Positions 27,042-36,277 are shown, numbered from the stretch's first letter. The stretch is 64,000 bases of DNA from Mucilaginibacter gracilis (GCF_003633615.1 NZ_RBKU01000001.1:2976001-3040000); one strand, 5' to 3'. The notes: generated by a model from the letters alone, not told the origin. Program-made: numbers and translations.

Positions 27042-28280
27042 TTATCCAAAAAACAAATAGCCAACAAATATAGCGGCAATTACGCCAGCTAAATCGGATA
27101 TTAATGCGGCGGGTATTGCGTAACGTAATTTTTTTACACCTACCGAGCCAAAGTATAAGGCAGCTATATAAAATGATGAGTCGGCGGCGCCGTATAAAAC
27201 ACTTGACAAGTGGCCCACAAAGCTATCTACGCCAAATACCTTCATATTATCGAGCATCATGGCCCGCGCGCCCGAGCCGCTTAGTGGGCGCATTAATGCG
27301 ATGGGTAAAACTTCGGTAAAACGGGTATCCATATTGAAGTGACTAAATATCCATTTAAAACCCAAGCCGATATACATTAACGCGCCCGAAGTGCGAAATA
27401 TACCGATAGCTACCAGCATGGCAACCAGGTAAGGTATAATGCGAACCGAAATATCAAAACTGCCTTTAGCCCCTTCAATAAAGGCCTCAAATACGTTTAC
27501 TTTTTTAAAAAAGCCACCCACAATAAATATTACCGGGATGGAAAAAAGCATGAGGTTACTGGCTACTTTAGAGAAATCGCTTATTTGCTGCTTATTTAAA
27601 AACAGGGTTAAATAGGCAACTAATAGTGCTATAAAGCTTGTTAGGCCAAGCAACCAGCCAATAATCACTTTGTCCCATAAGTTAATTTTTTGTTTAACTG
27701 CTACCACCAGTAAACCAACTAAAGCGGCCACATAAGTAGCTATAATGCAGGGGATAAAAATGTCGCTTGGGTCTTTAGAGTGCATAATGGCCCGTTGGGC
27801 AATTATACTTATAGGTAAAATAGTTAAGCCCGATGCGTGCAGCACCATAAACATAATTTGTGGGTTAGAAGCAGTTTCTTTATCCTCATTTAAGGTTTGC
27901 AAGCTTTCCATAGCCTTGAGGCCAAGCGGGGTGGCGGCGTTATCCAGGCCCAATAAATTGGCCGAAAAATTCATCATCATGCTGCCTGCAGCCGGGTGGT
28001 TTTTGGGTACTTCGGGAAAAAGACGATGAAAAAACGGACCAACAATGCGCGATAAAAAATTAATGGCACCCGCCTTTTCGCCAATGCGCATAATGCCGAG
28101 CCAAAAAGCCATTGCGCCCACCAAGGGCAGCGCAATATCCATAACCGATGACTTACTTGAATCGAAAATGCCATCAACCAGCAGTTTAAAAGCCTCGGTA
28201 TCGCCCAAAAAAACAAGCTTGCAAAAAGCTATTATAAAAGCAATAACAAAAAAAGAAATCCAAATGTAGTTTAACGCCAT
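27042..28280 (-). CDS. Nucleoside-recognition domain membrane protein, SpmA-SpmB fusion
   Basis: A 412-residue polytopic protein with two tandem nucleoside-recognition (Gate) domains. The first half resembles SpmA (VGAMAFWLGIMRIGEKAG and NLLGLDNAATPLGLKAM). The second half resembles SpmB (RPLSGSGARAMMLDN, VGHLSSVLYGAADSSFYI). In Bacillus SpmA and SpmB are separate proteins linked to spore core dehydration. This organism type does not sporulate, so the role is unknown and could be transport. It shares a short-spacing operon with a secreted S9 peptidase. Confidence 0.88.
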   Translation of the reverse strand: MALNYIWISFFVIAFIIAFCKLVFLGDTEAFKLLVDGIFDSSKSSVMDIALPLVGAMAFWLGIMRIGEKAGAINFLSRIVGPFFHRLFPEVPKNHPAAGSMMMNFSANLLGLDNAATPLGLKAMESLQTLNEDKETASNPQIMFMVLHASGLTILPISIIAQRAIMHSKDPSDIFIPCIIATYVAALVGLLVVAVKQKINLWDKVIIGWLLGLTSFIALLVAYLTLFLNKQQISDFSKVASNLMLFSIPVIFIVGGFFKKVNVFEAFIEGAKGSFDISVRIIPYLVAMLVAIGIFRTSGALMYIGLGFKWIFSHFNMDTRFTEVLPIALMRPLSGSGARAMMLDNMKVFGVDSFVGHLSSVLYGAADSSFYIAALYFGSVGVKKLRYAIPAALISDLAGVIAAIFVGYLFFG

Positions 28281-28419
28281 GCAGTTTAATGTTTCCCGGA
28301 AACAATAATACGTTTTTTGCGCGAAAGCAGAAAGGGACAGGCCGGCGCAACTTGGCGCATTAGGTATTACTGTTGTTTTTAGAATAGGTTATTTGCATCT
28401 TAATTTATAATTTGCCCTG

Positions 28420-28860
28420 ATGGATACAATTGCCCAAAGGCTTTCACAAGCGGTAGACGATTTTTTGATTAGTTTATTTACCGTTGATGTTGATTGGGAA
28501 GCCAAACCTTCGGCTAATCAATGGTCTGCCAAGCAAATTTTAGGGCACTTGCTTGATAGCGCAAATATTAACCTGCACCGTTTTGTACGCTGCACTTACG
28601 AGCAAAATTTTAAACTGGTTTATGCGCAAAACCAATGGGTGGCCGCGCAGCATTACGAGCACGCTAAAACTGATGACCTGCTAACTTTATTTAGATTGCT
28701 TAACCGGCAAATTAGCCGCGTACTTGAAAGCTACCCCGAAGATGCCTGGCAAAACACCTGCGACACTGGCCGTGATGAGCCCAAAATGCAAACCATTGCA
28801 TTTTTAGCGGATGATTATGTAGCGCATTTAAACCACCATTTAAAACAAATAACTGGTTGA
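28420..28860 (+). CDS. DinB family protein (four-helix bundle, putative metal-dependent hydrolase or thiol transferase)
   Basis: A 146-residue protein with the DinB/YfiT fold pattern: SANQWSAKQILGHLLDSANINLHRF gives the first metal-site His, and the closing DYVAHLNHHLKQI supplies the second pair. These are the residues that bind a divalent metal in DinB-like proteins. The substrate is unknown; some relatives use bacillithiol or other low-molecular thiols, which fits the YpdA gene in this window. It stands alone between divergent and same-strand neighbours. Confidence 0.85.
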   Translation: MDTIAQRLSQAVDDFLISLFTVDVDWEAKPSANQWSAKQILGHLLDSANINLHRFVRCTYEQNFKLVYAQNQWVAAQHYEHAKTDDLLTLFRLLNRQISRVLESYPEDAWQNTCDTGRDEPKMQTIAFLADDYVAHLNHHLKQITG

Positions 28861-28993
28861 TGATACACTAATTTACAAGTGAAATAATTTAAAATAGCTG
28901 CGAGATGCCACTATTTTAGTTTGATCTGTTACGGCAGTTTGACCAAGAAGTTGTAAGTTAGTTGCCAAATGATGAGAATTTTAAACCCATGTA

Positions 28994-29383
28994 ATGATTA
29001 AAACAGAAGTAATAATAGGTGTTAAAAATGTGCCCAAAAGCCGCGAATGGTACATTGCCCTGCTGGGCTGCAGCGCAACACACGGTGGCGAAAACTTTGA
29101 GATACTAACCGATAAGCAAGGCGGTAATACCATACTTTGCCTGCATAAATGGGGCGTTCACGAGCATTCAACATTAATGAGTCCTGATGTTAAAAAAGGC
29201 AATGGCCTTATTTTGTACTTCCGGGTTGATAATTTAGATACCGTTTGGAACAACGCCCGCAACTTATATGCCGTTATTGAAGAAATACCACATTTAAACC
29301 CTAACTCGGGCAGGCAAGAGTTTTCGTTACGGGATCTGGACGGTTATTATGTAGAAATAGCTCAGGAGGCCGATATTCTATAA
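28994..29383 (+). CDS. VOC family protein (glyoxalase/bleomycin-resistance fold)
   Basis: A 129-residue single vicinal-oxygen-chelate module pair. The chain begins with VIIGVKNVPKSREWY-type strand/helix and ends with the conserved EFSLRDLDGYYVEIAQ strand, where Glu can bind metal. Members bind metal or small molecules in enzymes or resistance proteins; substrate unknown. It is 133 nt downstream of the DinB gene on the same strand. Confidence 0.85.
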   Translation: MIKTEVIIGVKNVPKSREWYIALLGCSATHGGENFEILTDKQGGNTILCLHKWGVHEHSTLMSPDVKKGNGLILYFRVDNLDTVWNNARNLYAVIEEIPHLNPNSGRQEFSLRDLDGYYVEIAQEADIL

Positions 29384-29508
29384 CTCATTAAAAGTTTCTT
29401 TTAACCCCAATAAGCCACCATGCCGAGCCCAAATGTTACATTAGGCTAACCGTTTAACTTTTACATGGGCTAATAATTGCCTAACTTAGCCCCCTTAATA
29501 CATAGGAT

Positions 29509-29940
29509 ATGGCTACTATTGAAATATCGCGTTTAAACGGCGATTTTGGTTTTGAAGCAAAGGACGAACAAGGGCATACTATACTGATGGACAGCAGTCC
29601 GGAGAGTGGAGGGCAAAACTTTGGCGTACGCCCCATGCAGGTTTTGTTAATGGGTTTAGGCGGTTGCAGCGGTATTGATGTAATCAGTATCCTGAAAAAA
29701 CAACGCCAGGAAGTAGTTGACTATAAAATGGTGGTTAAAGGCGAACGCGAAGCCGGTAAAGAGCCATCGCTATGGAAAGAAGTTGAACTGGAATTTCATA
29801 TTTATGGCGATGTTGATAAAGACAAAGCCGAACGCGCCGTTGAGTTATCGGTTAACAAATACTGTTCGGTAGCGGCTACCCTAAAATTTGCCGGTGCCGA
29901 TGTTAAGTACGAAGTATTTGTACACCCAGCTAATAAATAA
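29509..29940 (+). CDS. OsmC family protein
   Basis: A 143-residue OsmC-like protein with Cys53 in GLGGCSGIDVIS and Cys119 in VNKYCSVAATL. The second-cysteine context differs from the protein at 24290, so the two are of different subgroups. Family role: reduction of organic peroxides or thiol chemistry. It is followed by an AGAATCAAG-type hairpin and then metZ. Confidence 0.88.
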   Translation: MATIEISRLNGDFGFEAKDEQGHTILMDSSPESGGQNFGVRPMQVLLMGLGGCSGIDVISILKKQRQEVVDYKMVVKGEREAGKEPSLWKEVELEFHIYGDVDKDKAERAVELSVNKYCSVAATLKFAGADVKYEVFVHPANK

Positions 29941-30050
29941 GAACCAAGAATCAGGAAGTAAGAATCAAGAGCCAAGACGCAAAAATCAAGAGACAAGAAT
30001 ATTATTCGCGATCGTCTTGATTTTTGCCTCTTGATTCTTATTTCTAACAA
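29941..30050. repeat. Word-repeat hairpin, AGAATCAAG family (copy 1)
   Basis: Two perfect 13-bp inverted segments are nested: 29959-29971 (TAAGAATCAAGAG) pairs with 30028-30040, and 29979-29991 (GCAAAAATCAAGA) with 30015-30027. Each arm is a degenerate tandem of the same word (AAGAATCAAG, AGCCAAGAC, AAAATCAAG). The same words recur near 52.1 kb. It lies between osmC and metZ on the same strand. No T-run follows, so a terminator role is uncertain. Confidence 0.75.
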
Positions 30051-30060
30051 TAAAAATACA

Positions 30061-31242
30061 ATGCTTGACAATTTAGACCCTATAAGCCAGGCTATACGCA
30101 TACAAACACCGCGTACACAGCAGGGCGAACATTCTACACCCTTATATTTAACCAGCAGCTTTTGTTTTGACGATGCCGAGGCCATGCGTGCCGCCTTCGC
30201 CGAAGAAAGCGATGATAACATATACAGCCGCTTTAGCAACCCCAATGTTGACGAGTTTACCCGTAAAATGGTAGCACTTGAAGGTGCCGAAGCTGGCTTT
30301 GCTACCGCAAGCGGCATGAGCGCGGTTGTGGGCTCAATAATGGCACTTTTAAAAAATGGCGACCATTTAATTTGCAGCAGTTCTATATTTGGTAATACCA
30401 ACACCTTTATAAAAAAGTACATGCCCGGCTTTGGCATTACGGTTACCATGGTGCCTGCCGGCGACGAGGCCGCGTGGGAAGCTGCCGTTAAGCCAAACAC
30501 TAAAATGGTGTACCTGGAAACACCAACCAACCCGCAACTTGAAGTTTTGGATCTGGAATGGATTGGCAAATTCACCAAAAAACACAACCTGATATTAAAT
30601 GTTGACAATTGCTTTGCTACGCCCTTATTGCAAAAACCAATTGATTTTGGTGCCGATTTAGTTGTACACTCGGCCACCAAATGGATTGACGGGCAGGGCC
30701 GCGTGCTTGGCGGCGTAGTAGTTGGCCGTGCCGATTTGATACGCGAAATTTATTTGTTTTGCCGTGTTACCGGTCCGTCGCTTTCTCCGTTTAACGCCTG
30801 GGTACTAAGCAAAAGCTTAGAAACCTTGGATGTACGTATGGAGCGCCATTGCAAAAATGCATTGGAGGTGGCGGGCGCATTGCAAAATCACCCTCGGGTA
30901 AGTTTGGTTAAATATCCGTTTTTAGCCAGCCACCCGCAATATGCTATTGCCATAAAACAAATGAAAGCCGGAGGCGGTGTTTTTTGTTTTGAGATAAAGG
31001 GCGGCGTAGAAGCAGGCCGTAAGTTTTTAAATGCCCTTACCATGCTATCGGTAACGGCAAACCTGGGCGATACACGTAGCATTGCATCGCACCCGGCCAG
31101 TACCACACACTCCAAACTAACCGAAGAAGAACGCCAGGCCGTTGGCATAACGCCGGGGTTAATACGCGTTTCAACCGGTTTAGAAAAAGCCGAAGACATT
31201 ATTGCGGATATTTTACAAGCTTTAGATAAAAGTGCGGAGTAA
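30061..31242 (+). CDS. metZ: O-succinylhomoserine sulfhydrylase (Cys/Met metabolism PLP enzyme)
   Basis: 393 residues from the ATG at 30061 (upstream in-frame codons fall in the hairpin repeat). It is a PLP fold-type I enzyme of the trans-sulfuration family, with YSRFSNPN, ASGMSAVVGS, YLETPTNP and the PLP-binding Lys207 in HSATKWIDGQGR. The WIDGQGR context and overall features fit O-succinylhomoserine sulfhydrylase, which makes homocysteine from activated homoserine and sulfide. Cystathionine gamma-synthase/lyase is the main alternative. Asd, an upstream step of the same pathway, is at 51 kb. A strong bidirectional terminator follows. Confidence 0.88.
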   Translation: MLDNLDPISQAIRIQTPRTQQGEHSTPLYLTSSFCFDDAEAMRAAFAEESDDNIYSRFSNPNVDEFTRKMVALEGAEAGFATASGMSAVVGSIMALLKNGDHLICSSSIFGNTNTFIKKYMPGFGITVTMVPAGDEAAWEAAVKPNTKMVYLETPTNPQLEVLDLEWIGKFTKKHNLILNVDNCFATPLLQKPIDFGADLVVHSATKWIDGQGRVLGGVVVGRADLIREIYLFCRVTGPSLSPFNAWVLSKSLETLDVRMERHCKNALEVAGALQNHPRVSLVKYPFLASHPQYAIAIKQMKAGGGVFCFEIKGGVEAGRKFLNALTMLSVTANLGDTRSIASHPASTTHSKLTEEERQAVGITPGLIRVSTGLEKAEDIIADILQALDKSAE

Positions 31243-31243
31243 G

Positions 31244-31282
31244 TAACAGCAAAGCCACCTTTTTTGGGTGGCTTTGCTGTTA
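31244..31282. terminator. Strong bidirectional terminator between metZ and acetate transporter gene
   Basis: A perfect 16-bp stem, 31244-31259 with 31267-31282, and a 7-nt T-rich loop. It is centred between two convergent genes, close to both stop codons. Confidence 0.8.
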
Positions 31283-31302
31283 TACAATAATTTAGCTCTT
31301 AA

Positions 31303-31890
31303 CTAAGCCACCGGGCCTATCGGCCAAACTGTTTTGCCGTAAAGCTCGTTCAATACCTGCGCTACGCCGGTGTATATGGCCGATGCTCCACAGATGATGC
31401 CTTCATATCCGGCAAGGTGTTCAATGCTTTCGTTGCCGGTTGCGTGGGCGGCAACTAATAAAAAAAACAATATTGTTAACGAGCCAAATACAAATTGCAA
31501 GGCGCGGTTAAGCTTAAATGTGCCAAAAAACAGCAACAAGGTAAAAATACCCCACATGGTTAAAAAAGCTATCATGGAGTTATTGCTCGGTGCCGCAAAC
31601 CAGCCCAGTTTAGGCATAATAATTAAACCAACCAACGATAGCCAAAAAAAACCGTATGACGTAAAGGCGGTTAAACCAAAAGTATTGTTCTTTTTAGCTT
31701 CTATAATACCTGCAATTACTTGGGCAATGCCCCCGTAAAAAATGCCCATAGCCAATATCATGGGGCTCATTTCAATAAAGCCGGCGTTTTTAAAGTTTAG
31801 CAAAACGGTGGTCATGCCAAAGGCCAGCAGCCCTAAGGGTGCAGGGTTAGCAGTGTTCTCTTTCAGGGAGACAAATGTAGTGTCGCTCAT
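31303..31890 (-). CDS. satP: Acetate uptake transporter (AceTr / GPR1-FUN34-YaaH family)
   Basis: A 195-residue protein with six predicted membrane helices and the family signature NPAPLGLLAFGMTT near residues 15-28. FGLTAFTSYGFFWLS in the middle is also family-typical. Such proteins transport acetate or succinate with protons. It is a single gene, ending at the bidirectional terminator. The symbol is by family analogy. Confidence 0.88.
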   Translation of the reverse strand: MSDTTFVSLKENTANPAPLGLLAFGMTTVLLNFKNAGFIEMSPMILAMGIFYGGIAQVIAGIIEAKKNNTFGLTAFTSYGFFWLSLVGLIIMPKLGWFAAPSNNSMIAFLTMWGIFTLLLFFGTFKLNRALQFVFGSLTILFFLLVAAHATGNESIEHLAGYEGIICGASAIYTGVAQVLNELYGKTVWPIGPVA

Positions 31891-32026
31891 AAATTTTTAA
31901 GGTTGTTTGGTTTTTAACTGGTTTATAATTGCAATTGGTTAGCTGTAATTATACCTTTAAATGTAAATGTTTTTAAAACAATATCAAACAAAAATTATTG
32001 GGTAAACAAGGTTAACTTTATATACC

Positions 32027-32716
32027 ATGCAAAAATTAGTTTTGATACGCCACGGCGAAAGTGTTTGGAACCACGAAAACCGCTTTACCGGATGGACGGA
32101 TGTTGACCTGTCGGCCAACGGCTACACACAGGCGCACAAAGCCGGGCAAATATTAAAACAGCACGGTTATAATTTTGATATTGGCTTTACGTCGGTTTTA
32201 AAGCGCGCCATTAAAACCCTGCACTATGTATTGGAAGAGCTTGACCATTTATGGATACCGGTAGAAAAATCGTGGAGGTTAAATGAACGGTTTTATGGTG
32301 CCTTACAGGGACTAAATAAAGACGAAACCATTGCCAAATACGGCGCCGAGCAGGTGCAAAAATGGCGCCGCGACCCTAACGAACACCCGCCAGCTATTAC
32401 TAAAGACGACGACCGCTATCCCGGTAAGGATTTGCGTTACCAGCATCTTACCGAGCGGGAACTACCCCTAACCGAAAACCTAAGCGAGACTATGGACAGG
32501 GTTTTACCCTTTTGGCAGGAGCATATTATGCCGGCCATGCGGTTAAATCAAAAGGTTATCATTTCGGCACACGGTAATAGTTTGCGCGCCCTGGTAAAAT
32601 ACATTGATAAATTAACCGACGAAGAAGTTACCAATTTAGAAATACCAACCGGCACCCCGCTTGTTTACGAGTTAGACGACCAGTTTAACCGGATAAAGCA
32701 TTATTATTTGGAGTAG
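32027..32716 (+). CDS. gpmA: 2,3-bisphosphoglycerate-dependent phosphoglycerate mutase
   Basis: A 229-residue enzyme with [16 protein letters not shown] (phospho-His at position 9), [14 protein letters not shown], and the second catalytic His in [14 protein letters not shown]. It interconverts 3- and 2-phosphoglycerate in glycolysis. A sequence close to a -7 box (TAACTTTA, 32013-32020) ends 6 nt before the ATG, which hints at a very short leader. The next gene begins immediately after its stop codon. Confidence 0.93.
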   Translation: MQKLVLIRHGESVWNHENRFTGWTDVDLSANGYTQAHKAGQILKQHGYNFDIGFTSVLKRAIKTLHYVLEELDHLWIPVEKSWRLNERFYGALQGLNKDETIAKYGAEQVQKWRRDPNEHPPAITKDDDRYPGKDLRYQHLTERELPLTENLSETMDRVLPFWQEHIMPAMRLNQKVIISAHGNSLRALVKYIDKLTDEEVTNLEIPTGTPLVYELDDQFNRIKHYYLE

Positions 32717-33253
32717 ATGGAAAAACAGCACTTTTTTATTCTTGCAATTTTAGGTTTTATATGGGGCGGATGTAATAATAATCCTGTAGAAAGAAACACA
32801 ATCGTTTTTAGGAATAACACTAACCATGTACAGGATTCTTTGATAAGAATGAATGAACTTATGCGGAAATTGCCAGGTTCTAACGGTTGCAATATCAGTT
32901 ACGAATTTAACGAAGACACAATAAAAATAAATGGTTGTCCGGGGCGAACACAGGACGAGATTAAAGCAGATTCATCAATAGCTTACTCAAAGTTTAATAG
33001 AAATGAAAAAAGCGAATTTATATCACTTGCGCATTATTTGAAGCGAAATTACATTACGGCTGGCTATTCTTATTACAATACCAAATTATGGATGTATACA
33101 TATCGTGAATTATCTGATATAGATTTTCACGATTCACGAGACATAGCAATAATAGAAAATGCAGATGTGGCAATAGTAACACAACAATCGAAAATTTTAG
33201 ATCGCAAAGGCAAAATCTATTTATTGTCGGATAAGGGTGCTAAAATACGATAA
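32717..33253 (+). CDS. Small uncharacterised lipoprotein
   Basis: A 178-residue protein with a lipoprotein signal peptide (hydrophobic 6-15, lipobox ending GGC at residue 19, then NNNPVER). The rest is charged and mixed alpha/beta (INGCPGRTQDEIKADSS). I recognise no family. The ATG directly abuts the gpmA stop codon, so it is translated from the gpmA mRNA although no functional link is apparent. It is more AT-rich than its neighbours. Confidence 0.7.
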   Translation: MEKQHFFILAILGFIWGGCNNNPVERNTIVFRNNTNHVQDSLIRMNELMRKLPGSNGCNISYEFNEDTIKINGCPGRTQDEIKADSSIAYSKFNRNEKSEFISLAHYLKRNYITAGYSYYNTKLWMYTYRELSDIDFHDSRDIAIIENADVAIVTQQSKILDRKGKIYLLSDKGAKIR

Positions 33254-33254
33254 C

Positions 33255-33286
33255 ACATCTTCCATATTACCTCTCACATCTTCCAT
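33255..33286. repeat. Single-arm copy of ATCTTCC word family
   Basis: Thirty-two nt containing two ACATCTTCCAT words. It aligns at 26 of 32 positions with the right hairpin arm near 50.27-50.30 kb (both begin ACATCTTCC and end TTCCAT). It sits in the short gap between a lipoprotein gene and the convergent GH92 gene and has no complementary arm here. Confidence 0.5.
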
Positions 33287-33291
33287 CAAAT

Positions 33292-35580
33292 TTAATACCC
33301 CCTCGAAAACGAATACGGAAAATCAACATCCTTTGTACCCCGCAGCTTGTTTGGTGTTGCCGACATTTGGAAGTTAATAATTGCTCCCTGTTGCAGTGCC
33401 TTATGGCTTAACCAGTTAAAATCGTAAGGTTTGCCGTTGTAGGTAATGCTGCTCACATATTTATTGGCAGCACTGTTAGCTGGCGAATTGATAACTATGG
33501 TTTTGCCGTTCTCCAGTTTTAAGGTTAGTTTTTTAAATAGCGGTGCGCCTAAAACATATTGGTCGCTGGCGGGGCAAACCGGGTAAAAACCCATTGCCGA
33601 AAACACGTACCAGGCCGATGTTTGGCCGTTATCTTCATCGCCGCAATAGCCATCTGGCGTAGCTTTGTACATTCGGTTCATTACCTCACGGGCCCAGTAC
33701 TGGGTCTTCCAGGGCTCACCGGCATAGCCGTACAGGTATATCATGTGCTGTATGGGTTGGTTGCCATGTGCATATTGGCCCATGTTGGCTATTTGCATTT
33801 CGCGTATCTCGTGTATCACTTCGCCGTAATAACTCTCGTCAAAAATCGGCGGGAGCGTAAATACCGAATCGAGCTTGGCTACAAATTGTTTTTTGCCGCC
33901 CATTAAACCCATCAGTCCGTTAATGTCATGAAAAACGCCCCAGGTATAGTGCCAGCTATTACCTTCGGTAAAGGCATCGCCCCATTTAAAGGGGTTAAAC
34001 GGCATTTCAAAATTACCATCCTTATTTTTGCCGCGCATCAGGCCGGTTTGTTTATCAAAAAGGTTGCGGTAATTTTGGCTGCGTTTGGCATACAGGTCAA
34101 CCTCATCTTTAGGTTTATTTAGGGCCTTGCCCAGTTGCGATATGGCAAAATCGTCGTAAGCATATTCCAACGTGCGGGCCGCGTTTTCGTCTATTTTAAC
34201 ATCATAAGGTACGTAGCCCAAGTCGTTATAATATTGAACACCCTTGCGCCCTACGGCGGATATGGGCCCCTCGTTATTGGCGCCATGTTTTAGTGCTTCG
34301 TACAGTGTATTAATATCATAGCCGCGCAAGCCCTTTAAATAAGCTTCGGCTACTACCGAGGCCGAGTTATTGCCCACCATTACATTGGCCAGGCCGGGGC
34401 TGCTCCATTCGGGCAACCAGCCGCTTTCTTTATAATCGTTAACCAACCCTTCCTGCATCTCTTTGTTTATCGACGGATAAACCAGGTTTAAGAAAGGATA
34501 GAGCGCCCTAAAGGTGTCCCAAAAGCCGGTACCTGCAAACATATAACCCGGCAAAATTTTACCATTGTAGGGGCTCCAATGCGTGGGTTTGCCGTTAGCA
34601 TCTATCTCGTAAAGTTTATTAGGGAAAAACAACATGCGGTAAAGGCACGAGTAAAAGGTACGGGTTTGGTCTACCGTGCCGCCATCAACAGTTAAGCGGC
34701 TGAGTGTTTTGTTCCAAACGGCTTTGGCTTTTTGTTTGGTAACCTCAAAGCTATCGTTGGCTATCTCGCGTTTTAAATTTAGTTCGGCCTGCTCAAAACT
34801 AATAAAAGATGAAGCCACCCTTAAATGCACCTGCTCGCCCTTAACCGTTTTAAAGCCAATAACGGCACCTGCATGTTTGTTGCTTGTCTCCAGCGAATCT
34901 TTAATTAAAGTAGTATCGCGTGTGGTGTAAGCCATAGTAAAAGGCTTATCAATGTAAATAACAAAGTAGTTTTTAAAGTTTTTGAGTGGCCCGCGTGCGT
35001 ATTTGGTGCTGTAACCGATGATTTTTTTTTCGTTAGGAATAACTTTAATGTACGAACCTCTGTCCAACGCGTCTATCACCACAAAGGAGCTATCGGTTTG
35101 CGGATAGGTAAACCTGAATTGTGCGGCACGCTCGGTTGGTGTAATTTCGGTGGTAACATCGGCATCGGCCAGGTAAACGCTATAGTAATAAGGTTTAACG
35201 GTTTCGGCCTTGTGCGAAAACCAGCTTGCACGCCCGTTTTGGCTAACCTTTAAATGTTTGGTAACCGGCATAATAGCAAAACAGCCATAGTCATTCATCC
35301 AGGGTGAAGGTTGGTGGGTTTGTTTAAAGCCACGTATTTTATCGGCATCGTAGGTATACTGCCAGCCATCGCCCATTTTACCGGTTTGGGGTGTCCAAAA
35401 GTTCATACCCCAGGGCAAGGCAATGGCAGGGTAGGTGTTACCGTTAGATAAATCGACCTTTGATTGCGTACCCATCAGCGGGTTAATATATTCAACCGGA
35501 TCGGTTATGTTGGTGATGGTTTGGGCTTTAACAAAAGCGAACGAAAGCAGGAGTACGAAAGCAGAAAAATATTTTTTCAT
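33292..35580 (-). CDS. Glycoside hydrolase family 92 alpha-mannosidase, secreted
   Basis: A 762-residue protein with a signal peptide (MKKYFSAFVLLLSFAFVKAQ). GH92 features are in order: EYINPLMGT at the mature N-terminus, FWDTFRALYPF, the SGWLPEWSSPG segment, and a late GNQPIQHMIYLY and DNGQTSAWYVFSAMG region. GH92 enzymes are calcium-dependent exo-alpha-mannosidases acting on N-glycans or yeast mannan. It is not within a visible polysaccharide-utilisation locus (no SusC/D adjacent). The substrate linkage cannot be assigned. Confidence 0.92.
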   Translation of the reverse strand: MKKYFSAFVLLLSFAFVKAQTITNITDPVEYINPLMGTQSKVDLSNGNTYPAIALPWGMNFWTPQTGKMGDGWQYTYDADKIRGFKQTHQPSPWMNDYGCFAIMPVTKHLKVSQNGRASWFSHKAETVKPYYYSVYLADADVTTEITPTERAAQFRFTYPQTDSSFVVIDALDRGSYIKVIPNEKKIIGYSTKYARGPLKNFKNYFVIYIDKPFTMAYTTRDTTLIKDSLETSNKHAGAVIGFKTVKGEQVHLRVASSFISFEQAELNLKREIANDSFEVTKQKAKAVWNKTLSRLTVDGGTVDQTRTFYSCLYRMLFFPNKLYEIDANGKPTHWSPYNGKILPGYMFAGTGFWDTFRALYPFLNLVYPSINKEMQEGLVNDYKESGWLPEWSSPGLANVMVGNNSASVVAEAYLKGLRGYDINTLYEALKHGANNEGPISAVGRKGVQYYNDLGYVPYDVKIDENAARTLEYAYDDFAISQLGKALNKPKDEVDLYAKRSQNYRNLFDKQTGLMRGKNKDGNFEMPFNPFKWGDAFTEGNSWHYTWGVFHDINGLMGLMGGKKQFVAKLDSVFTLPPIFDESYYGEVIHEIREMQIANMGQYAHGNQPIQHMIYLYGYAGEPWKTQYWAREVMNRMYKATPDGYCGDEDNGQTSAWYVFSAMGFYPVCPASDQYVLGAPLFKKLTLKLENGKTIVINSPANSAANKYVSSITYNGKPYDFNWLSHKALQQGAIINFQMSATPNKLRGTKDVDFPYSFSRGY

Positions 35581-35619
35581 GTATTGCAGATGGGATTTAT
35601 AGAAATATTGAATCTATAA

Positions 35620-36027
35620 TTAAACTGTAATTAGTTTTAGAAATTCGGCTATTGAAATAACGTTTACCTTTGGAAAATCAACATATTTAAGTGCTTTAAA
35701 ATGTTGATCGTTAGTGACGATGTAATCTGCACCGCCTACTATTGCAGCATCTACATATTTATTATCATCAGAATCTTGGTCAATTAGCTTCCACTCAAAA
35801 TAAACCTCAACTTTTTTCAAATTTTCGAGATTTAAAAGCATTTCTGCTATGTTATTGGCGACGATTGAATTTGCTTTTCTTTGCAATATCTCAACGTATT
35901 CTGATAAAATGTCATTGCTTAATATCAAATCAAATTTGCCATCAACCAAAGCATCCAGAATTGGCCTATATACCGATCTTTTGGGAATAGCCACTAAAAG
36001 TGCATTAGTATCTAAAATGACAATCAT
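35620..36027 (-). CDS. PIN-domain toxin, putative toxin-antitoxin family (COG1569-like)
   Basis: A 135-residue PIN domain: Asp6 in ILDTNALL, an acidic residue in LSEYVEIL (about 44), and DQDSDDNKYVDAAI giving the C-terminal acidic cluster, followed by GGADYIVTNDQHF. Such proteins are magnesium-dependent RNases that block translation. The partner gene lies upstream with a 7-nt gap, so the pair fits a type II toxin-antitoxin module in antitoxin-first order. Confidence 0.85.
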   Translation of the reverse strand: MIVILDTNALLVAIPKRSVYRPILDALVDGKFDLILSNDILSEYVEILQRKANSIVANNIAEMLLNLENLKKVEVYFEWKLIDQDSDDNKYVDAAIVGGADYIVTNDQHFKALKYVDFPKVNVISIAEFLKLITV

Positions 36028-36034
36028 GGAAACG

Positions 36035-36247
36035 CTATTTCCTTAAATGGTCATTCGCCCAATCTTCCATAGTGCTGTCATTCCAACCGTTTTCGTCCCA
36101 TAATTTATCCATTTCTTCCGTAGCAGATTTGGCAAAATATTTGGCAAGCATATTTTTGATCTCTATTAATTGCTTATCGGGTAAATTGTATTGAAAAAGC
36201 TTTAACAATTCAATTTGCATGTTAGATAACTTATTAGCAGTTTGCAT
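36035..36247 (-). CDS. Putative antitoxin of the PIN toxin
   Basis: A 70-residue protein, mostly helical (IELLKLFQYNLPDKQLIEIKNM split here as IELLKLFQ and LPDKQLIEIKNM). The C-terminal acidic/Trp-rich tail contains LWDENGW and EDWANDH. I see no classical ribbon-helix-helix or AbrB domain, but position, size and 7-nt spacing to the PIN toxin argue that it is the cognate antitoxin. The tail could wrap the toxin active site. A promoter box lies 31 nt upstream. Confidence 0.75.
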   Translation of the reverse strand: MQTANKLSNMQIELLKLFQYNLPDKQLIEIKNMLAKYFAKSATEEMDKLWDENGWNDSTMEDWANDHLRK

Positions 36248-36277
36248 AACAACTTTATTAATTGATAACCATTATAA

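Noticed and set aside
29802..30680. A 292-codon minus-strand frame across the metZ start
   Set aside because: It is antisense to metZ and osmC, has no family-like motifs, and the plus-strand genes are clear.
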